Notes under the pieces: generated by a model
Told to the model about the DNA's origin: nothing
The model's database searches: none
Seen by the model: the letters and a program-made list of their open reading frames with translations, nothing else
Made by a program: the position numbers and the translations under genes
Assembly (NCBI RefSeq): GCF_026914185.1
Contig: NC_070559.1
Location: 2,542,001 to 2,606,000 of the forward strand
Length of the DNA stretch: 64,000 nt
Direction: 5' to 3'
From: Puccinia triticina
Taxonomy: Eukaryota > Basidiomycota > Pucciniomycetes > Pucciniales > Pucciniaceae
Shown here: one piece after another, positions 1 through 9,110 of the stretch
Position numbering within the stretch: position 1 is the first letter of the stretch
How the letters are laid out: every line of letters starts with the position of its first letter

Positions 1-102
1 CATGCAAGAATCAAGCACTGGTTGATTACATGCAAATTGCATAATTTATGCAAGAGTGAGTCTAAGCTCCAAAAAACTTAGTACAGGCTCCAAAATACTG
101 AG

Positions 103-590
103 TTGATACCTGTGCAAATTCCCCTTTCATGTGCACATACCCCTTTCATGTGCACATACCCCTTTTTATGCATTCAACCCTTTCATAATGTTACCCGTTC
201 ATGTGTGCATACCCCTTTCATGTGCGTGTATCCCTTTCATGTGCACGTATCCCTTTCACAATGGGTACATACCCCTTTCATCATGCATTCATGAACCTTT
301 CATGTTTACATGTTGCTTTTGATTTTTTTACATCCCTTTCATACCCCTTTCATCATTCAGGTTTACATACCCCTTTGATGTTTACATATCCCTTTCATGT
401 GCAAATACCCCTTACTGCACATACTCCTTTCATACATACAAACCCCTTTCATGCATAATTACCCCTTTCATCATGTTTAAATATCCCTTTCATGTGTTAA
501 TACACCTTCTCACATTCCCCTTTCACGCTTACATATTCATTTCTTATGTACATATTCCTTTCATGTGGACCCACCCTTTTTATGTTATCC
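103..590. repeat. Minisatellite of CCCTTTCATGTGCACATA-like units
   Basis: About 20 imperfect direct units of 15-20 bp share the core CCCCTTTCATG, usually followed by a palindromic TGTGCACA or a variant, e.g. near 121, 148, 214, 238 and 382. Open frames across it are by-products of the periodicity (proline/phenylalanine/histidine-rich) and are not called as genes. Decay increases toward 590. Confidence 0.9.
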
Positions 591-809
591 TGGCTGGATT
601 CACATGGATTGTTTAATAAAATAAAATAACAGGGTTCTCAGGGGGATGTTTATTTTCAAGGTTGAACATTTGCCTCAGCCTACTGCATGATCACTACAGA
701 ATGTTCAGCATTGGGATGCTGAACAAGGTATACACTCAAGGTGCACCAGCACAGAATTTGGATGCTTGACTCCAGCTTGAGCTGAGGCTTGATTCAAGCT
801 TGCTGCATC

Positions 810-846
810 TCAACTGCAAGCAGTTTCTGAAGTTTTTCTTGCAGTG
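810..846. repeat. CACTA-like right terminus (orphan)
   Basis: Read on the minus strand from 846 the sequence starts CACTGCAAGAAAAAC and runs into a palindromic AACTGCNNGCAGTT-type motif. The same terminus occurs at ~1975-2009, and a related form at both ends of the 2735-3602 element. No matching left end is visible for this copy, so it is probably a truncated element. Confidence 0.6.
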
Positions 847-917
847 ATCGCCTTGATTCCTGCTCTGTTCTTTTCTCGAACTTACACCATGCCAATGTTA
901 ATTTGATTTTCTTTTGT

Positions 918-1316
918 TTATAGATGCAAAGCCGCAAGACTCAGCTGATTGTCACCTAAAGAATCCAATGGGTTCAGCACGAGCACAACGGGCTTCCTCT
1001 GCGGTGCATACAGGTGAAAGTACAGCTCCGCGATCCTAGACTTCCCGTACCCTTTTCCCGCAAGAACAAAGCTATGGTACCCACGCGCAAGATTGCAGAC
1101 GGTATTGACTTGGAGTTTGTTTGGAGCTTCTGCATATTTTTTCTTTGATTTGTCTTGCACATACTCAATTAGCTTTTCGTTGTCCAGTCCTGTTATCTCC
1201 GGACTCAGTTGCAACGGCCTCTTTTTTCCTTTTGCTTTAGTCGGCGGCAATTTTGTGTTTTGAACATGTGCCTCTTGAATATTTTGTGCTGATATTGCTA
1301 GCAATGATCCGTCCAT
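918..1316 (-). pseudogene. RecQ-like DEAD/DEAH helicase N-terminal fragment
   Basis: The ~132-residue minus-strand frame contains a P-loop-like AGKGYGKSRIAELY followed about 15 residues later by VVLVLNPLDSLGDNQ. This is the motif I / Ia arrangement of RecQ-like helicases that are abundant in repeat-rich basidiomycete genomes. The frame ends soon after motif Ia, and no DEAD/DEAH box or helicase C-terminal domain follows. It lies inside the 1-1935 TIR element, so it is best read as a captured or eroded fragment. A different P-loop ATPase cannot be excluded, but the spacing of the two motifs favours a helicase. Confidence 0.6.
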
Positions 1317-1739
1317 TGTCTACAAAAGTCCTTCTGTTTTCTTGTCTTCAATCCAAAGGGGTTTGTTGGATCCTTTTCCATACCACAAGCCCGTTGATCT
1401 CAGTACCCTCAGGTGGTTGCATGCGCCCATCAGCCTTAGTAATCCAAATTAATTATGTATTTACTATTCTCAACGGCTCAATTTGCCTGAAAAGGATTTT
1501 CCTGAGAAGAGGGGGACACAGCGCTACCCCCAATTACCTCCTAGCATGTTTCTTGGGAATAAAAAGTAAACTACAAGGAAAATTTTAAAACAGACACCAT
1601 GGCTGGATTGCCAGGATGCAAGCGCATCCATTGGTGCTTGGGACCTCATATGTAGCTCGCAAACCAAGCAAGCTACAGCCTCTCGAAGTTCAACCAGATT
1701 TCCGCCCAATGCTCTCAGGCAAGCATCCCCGCTTTAGGT

Positions 1740-1812
1740 CTAAGTCCCTCCCTGCGGTCAGCAGAACTTTGTTCACCACTCAGCCCCACACAGGGGGGAC
1801 TTTGTTAAGTTA
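1740..1812. repeat. Mini-element with AAGTCCCTC ends
   Basis: Begins TAAGTCCCTCCC and ends GGGGGGACTTTGTTAAGTTAG. The same termini recur at 4806-4908, 28358-28456, 28947-29026 and 30015-30096, which defines a family of ~75-100-bp GC-rich mini inverted-repeat elements. This copy sits directly inside the right TIR of the 1-1935 element. Confidence 0.5.
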
Positions 1813-1974
1813 GGGAATTTGCACAGGTATCAACTCAGTATTTTGGAGCCTGTACTCAGTATTTTGGAGCTTAGACTCACTCTTGCATAAATTATGCAAT
1901 TCACATGTAATCAACCAGTGCTTGATTCTTGCATGAGGCACAGCTTGCCTTGAGCTCTTCAACTTTTGCATTGC

Positions 1975-2009
1975 AACTGCAAGCAGTTTCTAGAGTTTTT
2001 CTTGCAGTG
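1975..2009. repeat. CACTA-like right terminus (second orphan)
   Basis: On the minus strand from 2009: CACTGCAAGAAAAACTCTAG followed by an AACTGC/GCAGTT palindrome. It is the same terminus as at 846, just outside the 1-1935 element. Confidence 0.6.
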
Positions 2010-2439
2010 GTCTCAAACCTAATAGCTCCTAACCACGCTTGAGTCCTGTTGGCCCGGCCTGGGCTCCCTCATTCGCATGCTTGGACTTGGGCGACCTATC
2101 AATCAAATTAGCTGAGCCTATCAAAACTAAATTTCCACTACATAAGAGCTCTTACAACTCAACATTGCAGCCTATAGGACAATTTCAGTTATAAATTCTG
2201 TGTTGCTTAGTACTCATGGCTTGCTGAATGTTCTTTGAAAACATTTTCTACAGGTTTGAGAAGAGTTATGCAAATCCATTCCGCACAACTCCAAATCACT
2301 GAAAGAATTGAGTCAAGCATAATGTGAGTAGCTCTCAATGGTACTTCTCGGCCCACAAGAGATGAAGGAAGGTGTTTGGATATACCAATCACTTTGCGGG
2401 TTTTGGTCTCAGACTCCATGTTCCTCTGGGATGCCCCCT

Positions 2440-2734
2440 GAGCTGGACCTTACCCAACGCGTTGTCCGACTGCAATGATGCTGCCTGGCCAACTCAAAGG
2501 GGAAAACCCTCCGAGTCAGCAAAGCTGTCCAATCTTGTCAATCCGGCCCAGTCAGGAAGATCCTACTTGTACATTCTTTTTGATTGGGAGGGATTCCTCT
2601 CAGCCGGCGAGATCACACCCTCCCAGCCAACAAGATTGTAACACCTTGTTGGCTGCGAGAGATCCTTCCCGGTCACAAAGCTGACACCAAGTCTTTGACT
2701 GGGAGGGGATTTTTCCTGGTCAAGAAACTGATAA
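2440..2734. repeat. Degenerate array of short inverted words (CCAGTCA / TGACTGG type)
   Basis: Short words such as CCCAGTCA, GACTGGGAGGG, CCAGCCAACAAG and CTTGTTGGCTG recur here in both orientations. The array is weak compared with those further along. No credible gene is seen from 2010 to 2734; the open frames there are short and lack recognisable domains. Confidence 0.4.
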
Positions 2735-3602
2735 CACTACAAGAAAAAATTTAGACACTGCTAGCAGTTGAGATGCAGAAGCTCAAAGGAAGCTTGAGGT
2801 GATACTCAGGCCTTCCTCAAAGGTTATTTCAGCCAAGGTTGAATGCGCAGTCACTGTGAATATTGTGATGATGTGTGAATCACTCTTTATTCAGAATCTT
2901 TGTATAATTTCTCAGCCAGTAGTAGTAGAAGACAGACTTGAAGAAAGAAATAAAGACAAATTAGAAAATGAGTCACAATCACATCAGATAAAAGAAAGCA
3001 AAAGAAAAATACACAGATTAAAGATGCTATCTATGTGGGAAACTGAACAATAACGACAACACGTGAGATAAACAACACTACAACACAAAAAAACACTAAA
3101 GAAACACCAGTTTTAGTAGCTCATATAACCAGACACACAAAACAAGCACAATAAAGCTGTTGAGTATTTGTTTATTTAGCTCCTCCTGAAACAAGTTGAC
3201 CTTTAGCAATTTGTCTAGACAGATAATTATTGAAATGACATGTGAGTTTCTTGAGCAGATAACGATGTTGGATATTTGATCTTTTACCTTGTAAAAATTC
3301 TTCTCATGTATCTTCACTTGAGTTGACTCTTGATCTTGATGTGTTGAGGGATTGACCAGAGCAAACCAGGCGACTTGAGACCGAAAACAAAGTGAGTGAA
3401 ACTTAAAATTTGAAATGCCTTCTCCATGCACAACACCACAATGCATCTTCAATATGTACTAGTCCATAATTACTCTCAACACAAATTTCAAATTGACTGT
3501 GCATAAAAGGGCATGATGTCATTACATGGAGTTACAATGGCAGTTACACTGGAGTATGGCACATATAAACTGCTGGCAGTTTCTAGAGTTTTTCTTGTAG
3601 TG
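2735..3602. mobile_element. CACTA (En/Spm)-type non-autonomous element
   Basis: The left end reads CACTACAAGAAAAAATTTAG and the right end, read in reverse complement, CACTACAAGAAAAACTCTAG. Both continue into an AACTGC..GCAGTT palindrome, giving ~35-bp TIRs with a few mismatches. CACTACAAGAAA is the classical CACTA-superfamily terminus. Flanking triplets are TAA and TAC, so the expected 3-bp target duplication is imperfect. The 868-bp interior has no transposase-like frame, hence non-autonomous. The interior frames (e.g. 2799-3053 plus, 3096-3452 minus) show no known domain. Confidence 0.8.
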
Positions 3603-3618
3603 TACAAAGAGGTACACC

Positions 3619-4340
3619 ATGGGTTGTGAAGGATGTCCATGGGACACCCCTTTGGAGCTTCTCCTGGACATCTGGCTCTTGCAGGGCAGGAAAAATCTGC
3701 AGGATGTTACTCTTCATGACAGATACAGATGTATCCCAACTGAGTATCCACTGGATGGTCTTGGAGCATCTGCTGGATGTAACCCAATCATCCGCCGGAT
3801 ATCACAAACCATCCTCAGATGGGAAAAATATTTGTCCAGGTGCACTGGCCAGCGCACTCCTGCAGCAAGCACCAGGCGCATGATGCGTGCGCTAAGAAGC
3901 GGGGGGGCAGAGGCAGTGCAATTGGGTACCGGGGGTGATTGGGCCCGGGTGCCGCAGTTTTTGATGAGACTGGGTGTTGAACACCCAACCTGCAGCATCA
4001 GAGGTCCCGGTGAAGGCAGCCCTTCCCCACTACAGCAGGGGGCATGTTTACTTGGCAGGAGCACACGTGGTTTGTATCAAGTGCACACTGGGTTGACATC
4101 CATTGGACACTCCAGCCAGAGTGTCCAATGGATGTTGACTCTCAGGATGTCCAGCGGACACTCCAGCCAGAGTGTCCGATAGATGTTGACCCTCAGGATG
4201 TCCAGATGATGTCTTCTAGGGCCAAACATCACTTCGACGCATCCAAAAGCATCCAAGTGATGCTCAGTGCACCTGGCATCTGCTGGATGCTCCCCGGACA
4301 TCATGCGGACGCCTTTCAGCCCAAAGAATCCGCAGGATGT
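3619..4340. repeat. Word array: GGATGTCC / GGACATCC and TGGACACTC
   Basis: The words GGATGT, ACATCC, GGACAC and GTGTCC are scattered in both orientations. A ~50-bp direct duplication at ~4096-4200 contains GGACACTCCAGCCAGAGTGTCC-type hairpins (GACACTC, six-base loop, GAGTGTC). The long frames here on both strands are built from the repeats and are not accepted as genes. Confidence 0.7.
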
Positions 4341-4379
4341 CAGACTTTTCCAAAAAGGTGCCCCGTGGTGTAGTCTTTG

Positions 4380-5450
4380 ACCAGGACCATCTGCAAGAAG
4401 CCCTTATCTGGGCACAGCAATTGGCCCAGCCAGCTCCTCCGCCACATGGCACGTCAAGATCAGCCTATGTACAGTCACTGGACAGAAACATTGGTACCCC
4501 CAAAAGCTCATTCTAGAAGGCCAACCCACAAACTTGAAGTCATGAGGATTCAAGAATGAGTGTGTAAAATGACTTCAGAATAATGAATATAACAAAATAA
4601 AAAGTATTTGGAAAATCCCAAAATTTACCAAATTGCTTGCATTAAATTAGCCATCTGTCTTGCGCAGAAAGATGGAGAAAAATCAGGCCTTTCAGCCGGT
4701 CTATTTGGCTGTAAGAATTTCCTCCAGGAAGGTGGGGCATTTTTGAGGGTAAGTTTTTCCCTGCCGAAGTGCCTCAAGCTCTCAGGCCAAAATTTTGACA
4801 TTAGTACAAGTCCCTCCTTTGGAGGATTAGGGCTTTTCACAAGGGGTGATTTGCGCCAGCCCAGCCTGTACCAGGGCCCTCTGAAGCAAGGGACTTGCGT
4901 TAAGTTAGGGCTGCCTGGCGTTGCCATCCTGCCAGCACTCAACTGCTTCCCCCTGCACAAACACCATGAAAATACCATCATCAGCCCGGATGTGTTTTAC
5001 TACCACCAAATCAACCATTGCTTTCCCCCCCCCCCCCCCCCCCCCCCCCCCCCTTGCACACTCCTCTGGTGTCACTTTCAAATCCAACTTATCAAATCTT
5101 TAAGGCAGCAGCATTCTCATTCTCATCACCTCTCTCCTCATCAGAATCAGCAACACCAAAACTATCAAACAATTTCACCTTCATCATATGAATATCCATC
5201 AGTTTGTATAACTACCAGCCCCTGCCTCCCTTTTCCTCCCCCAAAACCCAAAATCCAAACCTAAATCTTCCCTTCATATTCTTACATAAAACTCCTTTGC
5301 TTAATTTGTGGAATGGAGGTGGGACACTATGTTGGAGAGTGAGCTCAATAAAACCAATAATTTTTACTCGGAATGTGAGAAAGAAGAACTATACAGGCTA
5401 TGTACAATAGCTGTGACAGGTGTTGCAGTCGAGCTCTAAGACAGTGTCAC
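4380..5450. other. Intergenic; one mini-element copy and a poly-C tract
   Basis: No gene is recognised. 4806-4908 starts CAAGTCCCTCC and ends AAGGGACTTGCGTTAAGTTAG, the ends of the AAGTCCCTC mini-element family. 5026-5053 is an unbroken cytosine run. The surrounding frames are short, proline/serine-rich and unsupported. Confidence 0.5.
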
Positions 5451-5454
5451 AACA

Positions 5455-5505
5455 CACTGAGCCCCGCAGTGGTGCAGCCGCCTTGACCTCTAGTTATAGC
5501 ACATA
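5455..5505. repeat. Dispersed 40-bp GC motif, copy 1
   Basis: GCAGTGGTGCAGCCGCCTTG followed by ACCTCTAGT. Related copies are at 12595-12633 and 61349-61375. It probably marks a terminus of one repeat family. Confidence 0.65.
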
Positions 5506-6180
5506 CTCAGTGGATTACAAGTTGGCAATGCACGACTTGTGTGTACTTTTGCAAGTTGTTGTTCAAGGCTTTTCTTGAACACCAAATTTCAAAAATACAT
5601 TCAAGCAGATTTGGGGGGTGCAGTGAAATGCTAGTTGCATGCACTTTGGAACTCAGTGGTCAAGAATGAACTTCAACATTGACTTGAAAAAGTGCATGCA
5701 AGTCACACATAGCCAAATTTGAAACCCCCTACTATCATAACTACCTATTGATGCTAGTGTGCATTATATGAAGGGTTTGACTGTACAATCTTATTTGAAG
5801 AAAAACTTCATTAAAATTTACAAATGACACTTTCAATTGGCAGACAAGTATTTGGCAGGTCAGGCAGGATGAAAATCTTAAATTTAGGAAATGATCTCAA
5901 CTTCAGGCAAAGTATATTTGTGACATCAGTTATGGTGAACTGGATGACTTCCTATTGAGATCTGCGGGCCTCCCAGAAGTGATATAGAGCCCAAAAAGCT
6001 AGATTTTCCTGCAAAATTCTAGACACTTTGGGTCTAAACCAACATCTGCGGGGGTCCTAGATTGCACGGGAAGTCCTTCATTGATTGAGCTCAAGTTTTC
6101 ACCAGCAAAAAAGTTTTAGCAGGCCCCTCTTAGTCAAGCCATTAATTAGGCAACAGGAAGTCCTCCACTACTTAAGGAGT
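5506..6180. other. Intergenic, with a small foldback at 5628-5712
   Basis: No gene recognised. GTTGCATGCACTTT at ~5635 pairs with AAAAGTGCATGCAAG at ~5690, making a ~85-bp hairpin-forming sequence. The remainder is AT-rich. Confidence 0.5.
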
Positions 6181-6385
6181 CTTGTGTGTAGAGATAAACC
6201 CGCTGCAGATATCTGCTATCTGCCAGCGGATACCGCCAGCAGATGCGGATTTCTGAGATTCTGGAAAAACTGGGCGGATACCCAGGTATCCAAACGGGTA
6301 TCTGCTCATCCTAGGGCCGTGAGCCTCACCTGCGCAACACACAATCTCCAAAACGGCTTGCCTGCCGGCCCTTGGCCAACATTTA

Positions 6386-6566
6386 AGGTGTTCAAAGTAG
6401 ACTTGCATAAAATCATAAAATTCTAAGTTGAAAATAATATGTTGCACCCAAGCACTCAAATTAGAGCAACATTTCTAGAATGATACATATGAAATCATCA
6501 CTTGAATGTTTTATGATTTTATGATTTTATGCATTGCAAATTTTATGATTTCAACTTTGAACACCT
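6386..6566. mobile_element. MITE family 1 (TA-flanked), copy 1
   Basis: The 181-bp AT-rich sequence starts AGGTGTTCAAAGT and ends ACTTTGAACACCT, and is bordered by TA on both sides (6384-6385 and 6567-6568). Two further copies are at 7656-7838 and 60942-61139. A TA target duplication and short AT-rich interior suggest a Tc1/mariner-type non-autonomous element. Confidence 0.85.
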
Positions 6567-6699
6567 TAATTGGGTCCCAAGACCCAATTGTGGTAGTCTG
6601 CGCACCGGCATCCTCTGCAGTCAATTTAGGGTGTTGCTAAATGCACACCCAAATTTTACTATGAGCGCGCCAAAAAAGGCGTACACAGGTGTGTTCATC

Positions 6700-7652
6700 T
6701 TTTTTTGGCGTGCAGGGACACGTACGCCAAGACACCCCGGCCAATTGCCCAAAGTCCAGCTCGCTGCGAGGATTACATAACTTCCGGCAACGGTGGGCCA
6801 GCTACGCTAACCGTAGCGTTAGTGTGGCATAGCGTAGCGGAATTCCGCTAAATTTAAGCGTAGCGTTAGCGGATTGCGCCTTCTCTGCGCTAACGCTATG
6901 CGCAAAGGGTGCGCAGCTAATTTAGCTGTTAGCGTGGCGATAGCGCAGATGCGCGCAATTGCGCTAACGCTACACACGCAGGGCGCAAAAGAGCGCGCGC
7001 TACGGTGCGCTACAGTGCTTTTAGCTGGAAAAAAGGCCTTTTTTTCCGCTAAAAGCGCTGTAGCGCAGCGTAGCGTAGTGACTGTAGCGGCGCGCTAACA
7101 CTAACAAACTATTGGCGCCCTGTTAGCGCCGCTGAAACGTAGCGCAGCGTAGCGGCGCTAACAGCGCGCTAACGCTACTCAAAATGGGCGGGCGCTTCTT
7201 GCCGCTACGCTAACGCTAAGTGGCCCTGTAGCGTAGTGTAGCGTAGCGGCCCACCGTTGCTTCCGGCAAGCTGGACTTTGACCAGCTCGCCGAGAGGAAT
7301 ACATACCTCCCGGCGAGCTGGAATTTGAGCAGCTCGCGGAGAGGAATACAACCTCTTGGCGAGCTGGAGTTTAACCAGCTCGCCAAGAGGAATACATACG
7401 TGTCGGCGAGCTGAATTTGTAAACCAGCTCGCCGAGAGTATTCTTCCCGGCGAGCTGGTCAAATCCCAGCTCGCCGAGAGGTATGTATTCCTCTCGGCGA
7501 GTTGGTCAAGGTCCATCTCACCAAGAGGTATGTATCTCTCTTGGCGAGCTGGACTTTGGGGAATTGGCGGCCCCAGTCCTGTATGCCAAGTATGCAGGCG
7601 TGCGGGACTGAGGACCGGGTTTCTTGGTGTACGTGCCCCTGCACGCCAAGCA
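6700..7652. repeat. Nested inverted structure with GGCGTGCAGGG arms and GGCGAGCTGG word array
   Basis: The left arm (~6703-6775) reads TTGGCGTGCAGGGACACGTA through a segment ending CCAAAGTCCAGCTCG; the right arm (~7550-7650) is its reverse complement. Between them, 7263-7550 alternates GGCGAGCTGG with CCAGCTCGCC, separated by GAGAGGNATACATA-type spacers. The word array appears to have been split by insertion of the 6789-7260 element. Predicted frames in this interval are repeat by-products. Confidence 0.75.
6789..7260. mobile_element. Word-array element A: GCTAACGCTACGC in both orientations
   Basis: The termini are CAACGGTGGGCC and GGCCCACCGTTG, perfect 12-bp inverted ends, flanked by CTTCCGG on both sides (a probable 7-bp target duplication). 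Almost the whole interior is variants of GCTAACGCTA and TAGCGTTAGC. The related element at 52661-53093 has the same ends and interior, showing it is a transposable family and not a local satellite. No coding capacity is visible. Confidence 0.8.
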
Positions 7653-7655
7653 ATA

Positions 7656-7838
7656 AGGGTGTTCAAAGTTGAAATCATAAAATCATTAAATCATAACACT
7701 TTTGAGTGATCATTTTTTTATGTACCATTTTAGAATTGTTGCTCTTTTTTGAGTGATTGGGTGTTACACATTTTTTTCATATTAAAATTTTATGAATTTA
7801 TGGTGTTATGATTTTATGCAGTCAACTTTGAACACCCC
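7656..7838. mobile_element. MITE family 1, copy 2
   Basis: The sequence starts AGGGTGTTCAAAGTTGA and ends TCAACTTTGAACACCCC, with TA on both sides. The interior GTGTTACACATTTTTTTCAT segment matches, in reverse complement, the copy at 60942-61139. Confidence 0.9.
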
Positions 7839-7859
7839 TAATGATAAGTGGGTTTTGAG

Positions 7860-7990
7860 GGGCGGGTATCTGCTGATACCCGCGCTGTTACTGCCCAATT
7901 TCAGCGGGTATCCGCTGTTGGATGCAGATGCGGATGTCCAGAAATGACTAAAAAAGATTGTGGGTATCCGGATTCAAAGTGACCATCTCT
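7860..7990. repeat. Outer word array GCGGGTATCCGC (with 6190-6320)
   Basis: GCGGGTATCTGC, GATACCCGC, AGCGGGTATCCGC and similar words occur here and at 6190-6320 on the other side of the nested structure. The same word family surrounds the 56640-57050 array, suggesting one family of outer arrays that receives insertions. Confidence 0.6.
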
Positions 7991-8049
7991 ACTTGTGTGT
8001 TCCTTACAGAAAAAAACACACAGGTAAACGCGTAACACATAGATAACTG

Positions 8050-8112
8050 TAACGTAACACGTAGATAACAGTAACGTAACAGAATTTTTGTTGTTATCTA
8101 CGTGTTACATGT
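8050..8112. repeat. Foldback GTAACACGTAGATAACA
   Basis: TAACACGTAGATAACA at ~8054 pairs with TGTTATCTACGTGTTA at ~8092, preceded by two further degenerate copies of GTAACACATAGATAAC. It is a short hairpin with no coding content. Confidence 0.6.
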
Positions 8113-8202
8113 ATTGGTGGCGTGATTACATTATTGCACCACAGTAAGCTCCTTCTTTTTATGTTTGATATGTTATTGGGGCACGCAGGGCTCCTCATAA
8201 TA

Positions 8203-8403
8203 GGGGGGTTCACAATAGGATAAAAATAAAACTTTAGAGCTAATTTTAAGACCTTTATGAACAACTTTTTAAAAAATAAAGATGTTGCTCTGATTCTCAG
8301 GGGATACCCAGTCCTGTACACCTTGCCAGATTTTTAAAAATTTGTTGATAAAGACCTTAAAATTGACTCTAAAATTTTACTTTTATCCTATTGTGAACCC
8401 CCC
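8203..8403. mobile_element. MITE family 2 with ~65-bp TIRs
   Basis: Starts GGGGGGTTCACAATAGGATA and ends with its reverse complement; the arms continue to pair through the TTTTAAGACCTTTAT stretch, ~65 bp each. TA lies on both sides (8201-8202 and 8404-8405). Length is 201 bp with no coding capacity. A Tc1/mariner-type non-autonomous element is likely. Confidence 0.85.
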
Positions 8404-8821
8404 TAATGAGCAAGTATTGAGGCTAAAAAAAGCCTTAAATTTCCCAAATAATGGGCCTCTTCTTTGAGGCCCGTTACGTCACGTGTGGGGCTTAAAATGA
8501 CTCCATTATTAGTAAATTAATGGGGAGCCTTGGGTAACAAGGGTAGTTATGTTAGCCAAATTGTGTGGATAACACAACATAACATGACTACCCTTTGCTG
8601 ACACAGGAAATTTTAATTCTAAATATAGTGTGTCAGAAAAGAGAAATAAACAAGAAAAATGGCCATGAAAAGCAGTAATGGAAAAAGGAGGAAAAACCCC
8701 TGATCCAATTTGGTAATTCAAACCTTTAGTCAAAACTGGGTGGATGATTTATCAGGGACTGAAAGGAAAGAAACAGAGCTCAAATATAACTCTGGGTAAA
8801 CTAGAGCCCTGTTTGGATGCC

Positions 8822-9110
8822 AAATCCAAGTTTATTAAAGACAGCAAAACATAGAATTCAGGATCAAGGGTTCCCCCTACACTAAGACATTTAAACAAAC
8901 AAAAAAAGAAACAAATTTACATGATTCACCAAACTAAGTTCTAAATACAATTAAATCAAAAAAAAAAAAAACTGTGTGAATTGGCCCTTCCTGCCTAGCA
9001 GGTTTAAAAGACAAAACACGGATGACCCCCAGCGCGCGCAGTTAAGGCATTATGCAAAGGGGGGCCACCAAACTGATAAACCCCTCAAACTGTGCAAATG
9101 CAACAGCGGA
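8822..9110. repeat. Dispersed ~290-bp repeat, copy 1
   Basis: AATCCAAGTTTATTAAAGACA, GATCAAGGGTTCCCCCTAC, CCCCCAGCGCGC, GGCATTATGCAAAGGGGGGC and CCCCTCAAACTGTGCAA occur here in the same order as at 57942-58236, immediately upstream of the DUF1765 fragment. The two copies share ends but differ by indels. It could be a solo LTR or another mobile unit; no TG..CA ends could be fixed by eye. Confidence 0.65.

Larger units (their letters stand above)
1..1935. mobile_element. TIR element, ~1.94 kb, with ~120-bp inverted ends
   Basis: Bases 1-121 are repeated almost exactly in reverse complement at 1815-1935; the outermost bases are CATGCAAGAATCAAGCACTG and their complement. This pairing defines a ~1.9-kb element with ~120-bp terminal inverted repeats. 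The left end coincides with the first base of the window, so the repeat could extend further and no target duplication can be checked. Inside are the 103-590 minisatellite, a CACTA-like end at ~846 and a helicase fragment on the minus strand. The superfamily is not clear. It may be a non-autonomous derivative that captured a helicase piece, or a composite of nested insertions. Confidence 0.75.

Noticed and set aside
103..458. Overlapping histidine/proline/phenylalanine-rich frames near the window start
   Set aside because: They are translations of the CCCTTTCATG minisatellite in different frames.
3619..4182. 187-codon plus-strand frame
   Set aside because: Its sequence follows GGATGTCC word repeats and has no recognisable domain.
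5026..5053. Poly-C tract as a telomere-like or i-motif element
   Set aside because: A pure homopolymer without telomeric unit; likely a simple repeat or assembly-prone tract.
7205..7709. 157-codon minus and 117-codon plus frames over the GGCGAGCTGG array
   Set aside because: Frames are built from alternating words (PLGELVKLQLA-type repeats) and change with each unit; no gene-like features.
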